Assembly (NCBI GenBank): GCA_029260675.1
Contig: JAJDCV010000232.1
Location: 1-5,884 of the forward strand
DNA: 5,884 nt
Direction: 5' to 3'
From: Phycisphaeraceae bacterium
Lineage (GTDB): Bacteria > Planctomycetota > Phycisphaerae > Phycisphaerales > Phycisphaeraceae
A program made the translations under genes and the position numbers. How positions within the stretch are numbered: the stretch's first letter is position 1; each line of letters opens with the position of its first letter. The notes beneath the pieces are model-generated. The model ran no database searches, was not told where the DNA came from, and saw only the letters and a program-made list of their open reading frames with translations. Positions 1-5,786 of this stretch are shown in pieces.

Positions 1-18
1 AAGAAGACAAAGAATGTG

Positions 19-98
19 GACAGGATGACAGGATGGACAGGATCATGCGGGCTATTACCAGCATGCTCTTCTTATCCAGAACATCCTGTCATCCTGTC
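19..98. repeat. Inverted repeat of GACAGGAT units (fold-back element)
   Basis: The left arm carries GACAGGAT at 19-26, 27-34 and 36-43. The right arm carries ATCCTGTC at 83-90 and 91-98, plus a decayed third copy near 74-82. Positions 19-35 and 82-98 are perfect 17-base reverse complements. Pairing resumes at GGAT (40-43) with ATCC (74-77). Inside the loop CATGC (44-48) can pair with GCATG (61-65), leaving an apical loop of 12 bases. The whole could extrude as a long hairpin in single-stranded DNA or RNA. I recognise the ACAGGAT module as a dispersed intergenic repeat seen in many bacteria, always from memory and without a function I can name. It sits directly beside the CACAGAG and CGCGAAG units that follow, as such modules usually do. 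Confidence 0.85.
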
Positions 99-107
99 AA
101 ACTCTTC

Positions 108-176
108 CTCTGTCTCTTCGCGCCTTCGCGGTTATCCCTCCCCGTCTTCCTCTGCGCCCTCTGTGTTCTCTGTGGT
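108..176 (-). repeat. Tandem 8- and 9-base units (CGCGAAG and CACAGAG modules)
   Basis: On the plus strand 108-131 is three 8-base units: CTCTGTCT, CTTCGCGC and CTTCGCGG. Positions 150-176 are three uninterrupted 9-base units: CTCTGCGCC, CTCTGTGTT and CTCTGTGGT. Read on the minus strand they give ACCACAGAG, AACACAGAG, GGCGCAGAG and then ACCGCGAAG, GCGCGAAG. This is the orientation in which such arrays are usually recognised. The two arrays are separated by about 18 bases and lie 9 bases beyond the GACAGGAT fold-back. Units are too short, and there are no spacers of CRISPR size, so this is not a CRISPR array. The strand is assigned only by that customary reading; nothing here shows transcription. 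Confidence 0.75.
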
Positions 177-225
177 TACTTCTTCTTTTCTTCTTCTCAA
201 TTACACAACCCAAAAGTCCGCGCAC

Positions 226-256
226 AAAAAAACCCCGGCTTGCGCCGGGGCTTTTT
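226..256. terminator. Intrinsic terminator, bidirectional, stronger on minus strand
   Basis: CCCCGGC (233-239) pairs with GCCGGGG (244-250) in a perfect 7-bp GC stem with a 4-base loop. The stem is flanked by seven A (226-232) and five T (252-256). On the minus strand the loop reads GCAA, a GNRA tetraloop, and the stem is followed by seven U, which makes that direction the better terminator. On the plus strand it would still work with a UUGC loop and a five-U tail. It could end a plus-strand gene lying left of the window, or the candidate minus-strand RNA described separately. Confidence 0.85.
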
Positions 257-315
257 GGAAGCTGAGTTGGGCATCCCTGCTGTTCTCCCCAAAGTGCTTC
301 CCTGCCTCTCTCCTC

Positions 316-360
316 TCCGTCTTTCTCCGTCTCCGTCTTTCTCCCGATCCGTCTTTCTCC
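316..360. repeat. Three direct repeats TCCGTCTTTCTCC at exact 16-base period
   Basis: The 13-mer TCCGTCTTTCTCC occurs at 316-328, 332-344 and 348-360, so each copy starts exactly 16 bases after the last, with three variable bases between copies. A shorter fourth match, GTCTTTCTCC, begins at 399, which is 48 bases (three periods) after the corresponding point of the third copy. The intervening stretch keeps only related sequence such as GGTTTCTCC (370-378). On the minus strand the unit is GGAGAAAGACGGA. The regular phase suggests slippage or duplication followed by decay. Confidence 0.7.
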
Positions 361-420
361 CAAAAGAACGGTTTCTCCTCTCAGCTTCCCTCCCAGGGGT
401 CTTTCTCCCACCCCAGGTCC

Positions 421-612
421 GACTAATGTACCCTAATTCTGGGCGATTACAACCGGCCCGATCGGTTTAATCAGAACTTCACATCGTCCCCGCGCGAATC
501 TAGGCGGGCCACGGGTTTCAGGCGAGGTATTTTGCCGTTTAACCATGTAAAGATAGGTAATTGCCCGCATATCAAGGGGTCCTACGCCAGGGTTCCACAG
601 ATGTGGGACAGG
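421..612. other. Intergenic spacer, no gene seen
   Basis: I find no reading frame with coding character, no tRNA-like fold and no recognised riboswitch here. A small inverted repeat AACCG (451-455) and CGGTT (463-467) brackets a 7-base loop that overlaps the ends of the candidate minus-strand promoter region. The base composition is more even than in the neighbouring genes. The spacer joins the repeat-rich left end to the promoter region of the large gene. Confidence 0.5.
425..452 (-). promoter_or_regulatory. Weak sigma-70-like promoter for the candidate small RNA
   Basis: On the minus strand TTGTAA (complement of 447-452) is followed after 16 bases by TACATT (complement of 425-430). Each hexamer matches the sigma-70 consensus at four of six positions. 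Transcription would begin near 418 and run leftwards to the terminator at 226-256. Matches this weak arise often by chance; it is listed because it lies in the right place and direction. Confidence 0.2.
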
Positions 613-655
613 CCTTACTTTGATCCTTACTTTGACATTGATTTGTCGTTATAAT
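613..655 (+). promoter_or_regulatory. Promoter region with TATAAT box and 12-base tandem repeat
   Basis: A perfect -10 hexamer TATAAT lies at 650-655, 117 bases before the chosen start of the large gene, so transcription would begin near 662. Just upstream are two adjacent 12-base copies, CCTTACTTTGAT (613-624) and CCTTACTTTGAC (625-636). The second runs into a consensus TTGACA (632-637), but that lies only 12 bases from TATAAT, too close for a normal sigma-70 -35. At the usual 17-base spacing the -35 would be TTACTT (627-632), inside the repeat. The tandem copies could therefore be an operator or activator site overlapping a poor -35. No transcription factor family is implied. Confidence 0.4.
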
Positions 656-772
656 CACCGCCGCCGAGCAGGGTTGTGGGTGCAGACGATCCTGCCCGGC
701 CGTATCAGCGGTCGGTGGGTAAGGACTCGCGGCCGGGGACCGGGACATTTCCTGCACGAACTGGGTTGTGAC
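656..772 (+). other. Probable 5' leader of the large gene
   Basis: If transcription starts near 662 the mRNA has a leader of about 110 bases. CCCGGCCG (695-702) is the reverse complement of CGGCCGGG (730-737), which could form an 8-bp GC stem across 27 bases, well before the start codon. No Shine-Dalgarno sequence is present before ATG at 773; the nearest G run is GGG at 763-765. The leader stays open in the frame of the gene, but its translation is Arg-rich and has no protein-like character, so I treat it as untranslated. Confidence 0.35.
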
Positions 773-3700
773 ATGAAAATCAAGGTGACCTGTGGCTGCG
801 GTTCGGCATTCGAGGCTCCCCAACAGTTGGCGGGCCAGACCGTCCGATGCCCGTCCTGCCGTGAGCCTTTGACGGTCCCGGCCATGGGGTCGGGTGCACC
901 CGGAACTGCCGGCGGGGCCCAGGGCACGGAGCCGGAATTAGACCTCAGCGATCTGTCGGCCTTGGACCAGCCTTCCCTGGACGGATCGACCCTTCAAGGC
1001 TCAACCGCCGGCCGGACCGCGATCAATCCCGCCAGCAGCGGTGGCTCGACCAGTGGCCGCTCCGCGATCAATCAGTCGGTCAGCGAAGACCAGTCGGTTT
1101 CACAGGAAGTCGACGACCGGATGACCCGGCTGTACGAGGTGTACTCCGGCAAGAAGATGAACTTCGGCGGCGGCAGCGGCGGCATGATGAAGCTGCTGAT
1201 CGGCCTGGGGATCGCGGTCGTGACACTCGGCGTGGGTGCCTCGGTGGCCTGGCACGTGCTCAAAACCGAGTACAGCGACACGCTGGACACCATGAGCGGC
1301 ATGATCGCCGGCGAGACCCGTGACGACCGCATGCAAGCCCCGGTTGAAGTCGCACGCACGCAAGACGCCAACGCCGCGGTGACCTGGCTACCGGCCGACG
1401 CGTCACAACTCAGCGGTGCCGAGCTCGCCAAGACCCTTATCCAGGCCGACGCGCAGGACGGGTTGCGGATCACCTTCCAGGTCCGCGTCGAGCCCGCCTC
1501 CAAGACCAACGACCGCCGGCTGAGCATGGCGACCTCGGTCACGCTCTACCGATCGCTTAGCGCCGATGGATCCTATACACAAGCAGACCGCGTAAAAGTG
1601 CAAGGCTTCGACAGCGCCACCGGCTCGCTGACTTTCGAGTTGTTCGACGCGGAGTTGGATAGGCTTGATACGAATCAGCTTCACTACCGCTTGTCGGGTT
1701 TCGACAGCGACGGCAAGCGTTTGTTCGACACACCGTCGGCCGGGTTCGATCATGTCTCCACCCCGGTCGTGGATCAGGGGCAAGTGACCTGGACACCGCG
1801 CGCCAAAGACAAACCCCTGCCGGGGATTCGCATCGGCGCCCGGCTGGATGCCCCCGGGTGGGAGGGTGTGCTGCTGTGGCAGGTCGTGGCGGACGGCCCG
1901 ATCAGGCAGGCACTGCCGGACCTGCCGACGGGTCTACCCATGGTCATCGAGTCGTCGGTCTACCGCCCGGTGGCTGTGGAGCTGGACTCACAGGGCCAGG
2001 GACGTTGGCAGATGCAGTGGGTCGGCAGTGAACTCGATCGGCTGGGCAAGCCCGGCGTGACGGTGGTCGGCGCGGCGCCTTTCGCCTACGCCAACAGGCT
2101 GGACTTCCGGATGACACCGGGTGATGAACAATTTAGCTCAGTGTCCAGATCCTGGGGCACGGACGGTCAGGCCGGGGTCTCCCGTGTCGTGATGTTCACC
2201 CCCAACGGCGAGCCGACACAATCGGCGGAAGTCATCACGCCCCCGGTGCTCAGCCACATCACCGCGACGGCCTACGACGGACGGGTCCACCTCGCGTGGG
2301 ACAGCACCGCTTTGATCGCCGGGCTCGACCGGTTTGCCGGGCAGGTCCAGATCGCGGTCCGCCGGATCGACGGGCAAGGCGGCGAAACACTGGTCGCACT
2401 GCTCCCCGCCGACAGCACCGGATACACCGACCCCGACGCGGCCAACGGCCTTGGCGTGTCTTACGAGGTCTCGCTGGTTCAAGCCGGCGCCGCGGGCGCC
2501 GCCCCGATGGTGAACGCTGACGCCTGGGTGAAGGGGCACGGCACGCTGACGGTGCTGACCGCATTCCCCTTTGCCGGTACCACCGCGCGCGTCACCCCCG
2601 AGCTCGGCCTGGACAGCCTGCGTGTGTCATTGGGGATCAACGAGTTGAGCTACGCGGGCTCCGGGCTCCCGTCGGTTGCGCTCAGTGACCGTCTGATCGA
2701 GTTGCTGTCGTCTACACCCGGCGTGACAGTCGTGGACCGCGCATCGCTTCGGAGTTTCATCGGAGCCTCGGCGATGCCGGGCAACGCAGCGGATTATTTC
2801 GGATCGCAGGCACAGGTGCAGTTAAGGCTCGTGGATTCGACCACGTCCCGCGGCGATCGTCTATCGCTTTGGGCGACCGACATCTCCGCCGGGCGTTCAC
2901 ACCTGCTCGCCACCGCCGACGCCGGTGCGGCCGTGGAGCAGGCCGACCTGTTCGTCACCGCGTTGAAGAACTACCTGGAACCTCGCATGCCTACCGGCAT
3001 GGCCGACTCAACCGACGCCGGCGAAGCGCCGAGCCTGGTAGTGGTCGGCCCGATCTACCCGGTCGACCAACCCGTGCTGTTCTACCGCGCCCCGGAACTG
3101 GCCGAGCAACTCGCTCAGGCCGGCGACCAGGCGGCCGACGGGACCGATGTGGTCTCGCGACGGTTCTGGATGGACGACACCCAACAGTACGGGTCGATTG
3201 ACCGCTCGGCCCTGGGCGGCGCGGTGCTTGTCGTCGGTCGGGCGTGGACCGGTGACAACTCGATGCCCGGCGTGAGCCTGCGTGCGGTGGACGCGGCCAG
3301 CGGCCAACTCATCGACCGGTTCGAGACGGATAAACTCTCTCCCCAGACGGTGCGCGAGTTCGCCGACTGGTGCGCCGCGTTACGTGCGTTGCCCGGCACC
3401 GGCAGCGCTGAAGCGTCGCCGTTACTGTCGGCCGAATTGTTCCTGACACCGATCCACCCGGTCTGGCGCGCGGCCGCGTCGGACCCGGACCGTTCAGGCG
3501 GTGGGACATCGGTCGGGATGGATAATCCCGGCGATCAAGACGCACCGATCCTTTCGTTTGGCCTGCCGATGCCCTCCGCGTTAGTCGGTCTGCAAGAGGT
3601 CACGCCACGCGACGCCGACGACCCGCTGGCGATGCTTCGTCCCTACGTCGCGCCGCAGCACCCCCTGGCATTCGACGACTGGGTCAAGGCCTACGCCGAC

Positions 3701-4618
3701 TACATCAAGGCGGACAGCGCCTCGTTCGTCGATGGCTTCGAGCAACTCAGCCGGATACAGAAGGCGAATCCCGGCCCGATCAGCCCCCAACTGATCGTCC
3801 GTGGCGAACACAAATTCATAGGCGACGGGACCATCCCCGCGGCGGCGGGCGGGTTCCGCGTGACACCCGCTGCGCTGAACGTCCGTACGTTCTTCCCCAT
3901 GGGCGTCGCACAGCAACCCATGGTCGATTACCGCGCGGATCTTTCCAAGGCATTCCAGGAACGGCCCTGGATGCTCTCCCACGCCTGGAAGCAGGTCGGC
4001 CCCCCGATCGCCGAACCGTTCCTACGCGGCGAGTTGTTTGGTGTAAAAGATGGGCGGTACGGCCGGCTGACCTTCCCCGAGAAACCCGCGCCTTTTTCCT
4101 CCTATATCGCCGCCAGCCTGTTGGCGAATATCGGTAACCGTGAAGCCTATACCTATAAACAAAAATCGCTGGCGCTGGCGTCCCAGGCGCTCGGTGAGTT
4201 GGCACAGGGCGCGGGGCACCTGAACACCGAGCAGATGCAATGGGCCACCGACGCGCTGCTCGTGCTGGTTTACGAGAAAGACCCCGGCACGATCAAACAA
4301 CTCGCCGACCCCCGGTTCCGCAAACGCTACTTCTCGGTCGAGTCTGAGATCCAGGGCGACGTCCTGCGCATGCTGGTCGACCGCGCCGGCCCCAGGGCCT
4401 GGGAGTGGGCCGACAGTTTCAATGACATCAACTGGGATCAGTTCTGCTGGCGCTCCCGCGAGGAGATGGACACCGTCACCCAGGCCAAGGCGGACCTGAT
4501 ACCCGAGGCGACACGCATGACGATCAGGGCCTGGCTGGACATCGATGAACAGACGCCCGACGACGAGACCGACATCACCGCCGCATCCACCCCCGGGCAG
4601 CCGAACCGATCGAACTGA
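773..4618 (+). CDS. Large membrane-anchored protein with N-terminal zinc ribbon and CsgG/TolB-like segments, function unknown
   Basis: The product is 1281 residues long. Residues 1-35 are a zinc ribbon with C7, C9, C26 and C29 (CGCG...CPSC), of a kind common at the start of planctomycete membrane and kinase-associated proteins. Residues 40-135 are a low-complexity Ser/Thr/Gly linker holding GSTAGRTAIN (76-85) and GSTSGRSAIN (91-100). One transmembrane helix spans about 139-163. Lys-rich sequence before it and acidic sequence after it predict a cytoplasmic N-terminus and a large extracytoplasmic C-terminus. Beta-rich FN3-like segments lie at about 227-325 and, more clearly, 489-573. Two consecutive segments, about 600-738 and 754-872, have the alternating pattern of CsgG- or TolB-type domains (L-x-E-L...GV-x-VVDR-x-SL; then short strands around a D...SG turn). 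Residues 965-1260 are mostly helical and Trp-rich, with no recognised domain. I chose ATG 773 over the in-frame ATG at 620 because the zinc ribbon begins there and the -10 box lies inside the longer frame. Domain calls beyond the zinc ribbon and the helix are inferences from pattern. Confidence 0.88.
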   Translation: MKIKVTCGCGSAFEAPQQLAGQTVRCPSCREPLTVPAMGSGAPGTAGGAQGTEPELDLSDLSALDQPSLDGSTLQGSTAGRTAINPASSGGSTSGRSAINQSVSEDQSVSQEVDDRMTRLYEVYSGKKMNFGGGSGGMMKLLIGLGIAVVTLGVGASVAWHVLKTEYSDTLDTMSGMIAGETRDDRMQAPVEVARTQDANAAVTWLPADASQLSGAELAKTLIQADAQDGLRITFQVRVEPASKTNDRRLSMATSVTLYRSLSADGSYTQADRVKVQGFDSATGSLTFELFDAELDRLDTNQLHYRLSGFDSDGKRLFDTPSAGFDHVSTPVVDQGQVTWTPRAKDKPLPGIRIGARLDAPGWEGVLLWQVVADGPIRQALPDLPTGLPMVIESSVYRPVAVELDSQGQGRWQMQWVGSELDRLGKPGVTVVGAAPFAYANRLDFRMTPGDEQFSSVSRSWGTDGQAGVSRVVMFTPNGEPTQSAEVITPPVLSHITATAYDGRVHLAWDSTALIAGLDRFAGQVQIAVRRIDGQGGETLVALLPADSTGYTDPDAANGLGVSYEVSLVQAGAAGAAPMVNADAWVKGHGTLTVLTAFPFAGTTARVTPELGLDSLRVSLGINELSYAGSGLPSVALSDRLIELLSSTPGVTVVDRASLRSFIGASAMPGNAADYFGSQAQVQLRLVDSTTSRGDRLSLWATDISAGRSHLLATADAGAAVEQADLFVTALKNYLEPRMPTGMADSTDAGEAPSLVVVGPIYPVDQPVLFYRAPELAEQLAQAGDQAADGTDVVSRRFWMDDTQQYGSIDRSALGGAVLVVGRAWTGDNSMPGVSLRAVDAASGQLIDRFETDKLSPQTVREFADWCAALRALPGTGSAEASPLLSAELFLTPIHPVWRAAASDPDRSGGGTSVGMDNPGDQDAPILSFGLPMPSALVGLQEVTPRDADDPLAMLRPYVAPQHPLAFDDWVKAYADYIKADSASFVDGFEQLSRIQKANPGPISPQLIVRGEHKFIGDGTIPAAAGGFRVTPAALNVRTFFPMGVAQQPMVDYRADLSKAFQERPWMLSHAWKQVGPPIAEPFLRGELFGVKDGRYGRLTFPEKPAPFSSYIAASLLANIGNREAYTYKQKSLALASQALGELAQGAGHLNTEQMQWATDALLVLVYEKDPGTIKQLADPRFRKRYFSVESEIQGDVLRMLVDRAGPRAWEWADSFNDINWDQFCWRSREEMDTVTQAKADLIPEATRMTIRAWLDIDEQTPDDETDITAASTPGQPNRSN

Positions 4619-4632
4619 CACGACTTCTGATT

Positions 4633-4695
4633 AGCCCGTGCGCCTGCAAAGCCTGCGTTCTTAGCACAGATCAACCTTGCGGCAGCACACGGGCT
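4633..4695. repeat. Imperfect inverted repeat between convergent genes
   Basis: AGCCCGTG (4633-4640) is the reverse complement of CACGGGCT (4688-4695). Pairing continues weakly inward with mismatches, giving a large loop. A second small hairpin, GGATC-GTA-GATCC, lies at 4710-4722. Neither is followed by a T run, so neither qualifies as a clear intrinsic terminator. The only T run nearby on the plus strand (4766-4770) has no good stem before it. They lie where the large gene and the minus-strand nuclease-like gene converge, and could still slow or end transcription from both sides. Confidence 0.3.
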
Positions 4696-4816
4696 TGCCG
4701 TTTAGCGGCGGATCGTAGATCCGTGCGTTAGAGCGTTCTCGATCCAAGTGTAGCGTGCGCGGGCATTTTTGTAGCCGCCGCGGATCAATACTCGGGAATC
4801 AAACAATTGACGGGGT

Positions 4817-5761
4817 TCACTGCCCGGGCTGCGACGGCACCACCGCCGGGTCGAACGTCTCATCGAACACCTTGCGGTCAAGCCAGTTTGGAGCCTGGAC
4901 CTCCGCCGAATTGCGCCAGGCGCTCAGGAACAGGTCGGCGACAAACGCCGCCGCGTTACGTTGCCGTTGGATCGTGAAATCTAGTACCTCGCCCGTCAGC
5001 GGGGTCAGGTCCGACCACTCGGGCAACATCGGCTCTAATTCGTACACCCGCTCGACCTGCGCGTGGCTCTTGGCTAACTCGTCGATCGTAAACGTGAACA
5101 CGTCCGGCGAAGACAGCGCCGTCGGCAGAGGCTCGACAAACAACTCGTTGTAAGGCACCTTGGTCGGCAGGGCGTCGATCTTGTTGTGGATACCCGTGCG
5201 GACATAGGGCTGATCTTCGACGGCCCGCCCGTCCCAGTGGATCGACGTGTGCAGCGGCATGTGCAGGTCGGCGGCGTAGTGCGAAAGGATCCCGGCGAAC
5301 ACCAGGCACTTCGCCCGGATGTGGGGGTTGTCCGGGTTGGCCCGGTGCTCGGCGAACGCCATCGTCAGCCGTTGGGTCCACTCGCTGATGCTGTAAGGCA
5401 GCGTGCCGGCCTTGGTCGGGTCGATGTCCAACTCATCGCACAGCTTGATGTAGTCGTACCGCAGCGGCGGCAGTTCCCGGCCCCGCAGCATCTCGACGTC
5501 CAGGTAATGCTCGGGCGCTTCGCAGTGATTGAGTTGTGCCAGCCCAGGGTTCTTAAAGACGTCCGGGTCGATCGAGCCGTGCCCGACCGCCGCGAAACCT
5601 TCGCGGAAGAACGCCGGGACGTCCTCGGGCATCGACTTCACCGCCGCGACCGCCGCGTAGTAATGCCCCTCGTCGTGCCAGGCCGAAGCGGTAGGTACAA
5701 CTGTGAAGAGCGCTGCGATGAATGCGGGCAGCGCACGGGTAATCCGGTTATATCGGGGCAT
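4817..5761 (-). CDS. Secreted S1/P1 nuclease family zinc-dependent enzyme
   Basis: The product is 314 residues, close to the usual family length. Residues 1-27 form a signal peptide (basic start, hydrophobic core, TASA cleavage site), so the mature protein would begin with W28. In P1 nuclease the mature N-terminal Trp is itself a zinc ligand. The other ligands can be placed on the P1 pattern: H33 (WHDEGH), D65 or D67 (GSIDPD), H85 (EHYLD), H161, D165 and H171 (HYAADLHMPLH), then H192 and D196 (HNKID). Spacings within W-H, H-D-H and H-D match P1 exactly, so an active three-zinc phosphoesterase is likely. It would act in the periplasm or outside, probably on single-stranded nucleic acid or 3'-nucleotides; related zinc phospholipases C share the fold, so the substrate is not certain. 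No Shine-Dalgarno sequence precedes ATG 5761. The gene starts 25 bases after the stop of an upstream frame, suggesting cotranscription. Confidence 0.9.
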   Translation of the reverse strand: MPRYNRITRALPAFIAALFTVVPTASAWHDEGHYYAAVAAVKSMPEDVPAFFREGFAAVGHGSIDPDVFKNPGLAQLNHCEAPEHYLDVEMLRGRELPPLRYDYIKLCDELDIDPTKAGTLPYSISEWTQRLTMAFAEHRANPDNPHIRAKCLVFAGILSHYAADLHMPLHTSIHWDGRAVEDQPYVRTGIHNKIDALPTKVPYNELFVEPLPTALSSPDVFTFTIDELAKSHAQVERVYELEPMLPEWSDLTPLTGEVLDFTIQRQRNAAAFVADLFLSAWRNSAEVQAPNWLDRKVFDETFDPAVVPSQPGQ

Positions 5762-5786
5762 TGTCGGGTTCCAATTGGTAGTGTTT

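Larger units (their letters stand above)
226..418 (-). ncRNA. Candidate structured small RNA, about 190 nt, unrecognised family
   Basis: No known RNA family is recognised. The case is structural and lies on the minus strand. GGAAGCTGAG (complement of 380-389) can pair perfectly with CTCAGCTTCC (complement of 257-266), a 10-bp helix ending directly beside the GNRA-capped terminator with its U7 tail. Two further local hairpins fit: 396-400 with 410-414 (5 bp, 9-base loop), and 349-356 with 363-371 (8 bp with one bulged base, 6-base loop). A weak promoter-like pair at 447-452 and 425-430 would start the RNA near 418. The transcript would be very purine-rich, with repeated GGAGAAAGACGGA stretches that resemble Shine-Dalgarno sequences. 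The alternative is that this is low-complexity repeat DNA next to a terminator that serves something else. Confidence 0.28.

Noticed and set aside
19..360. CRISPR array
   Set aside because: Repeat units of 8 to 16 bases with spacers of at most a few bases do not match CRISPR repeat-spacer geometry, and no cas gene is present.
97..411. Minus-strand frame of 104 residues across the repeat region
   Set aside because: It is the translation of the purine-rich repeats (strings such as NHREHRGRRGRR and ITAKARRDR), a familiar artefact of these modules, and it crosses the strong terminator.
1..420. Retron, group II intron or diversity-generating template
   Set aside because: No reverse transcriptase, no intron domain V-like hairpin and no paired template/variable repeats are visible; the structure alone does not justify the assignment.
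16..470. Two overlapping plus-strand frames of 136 and 145 residues
   Set aside because: Both are Ser/Leu/Pro/Phe-rich translations of the pyrimidine-biased strand; both run through the terminator hairpin and have no protein-like features.
632..655. Canonical sigma-70 promoter from TTGACA and TATAAT
   Set aside because: Both hexamers are perfect but only 12 bases apart, so they cannot serve as a standard pair; only the -10 is retained, with a repeat-overlapping -35 region.
620..772. N-terminal extension of the large protein from an upstream in-frame ATG
   Set aside because: The extra 51 residues are Arg-rich without domain character, the TATAAT box falls inside them, and the conserved zinc ribbon begins exactly at ATG 773.
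4022..4621. Minus-strand frame of 199 residues opposite the large gene
   Set aside because: It mirrors GC-rich codons of the plus-strand gene and shows no domain, signal or membrane segment of its own.
4741..4775. Plus-strand intrinsic terminator at the T run 4766-4770
   Set aside because: The preceding GC-rich stretch offers no stem longer than three base pairs.
4755..5153. Plus-strand frame of 132 residues at the convergent junction
   Set aside because: Most of it lies antisense to the nuclease-family gene and its Ser/Asn-rich translation has no recognisable content.
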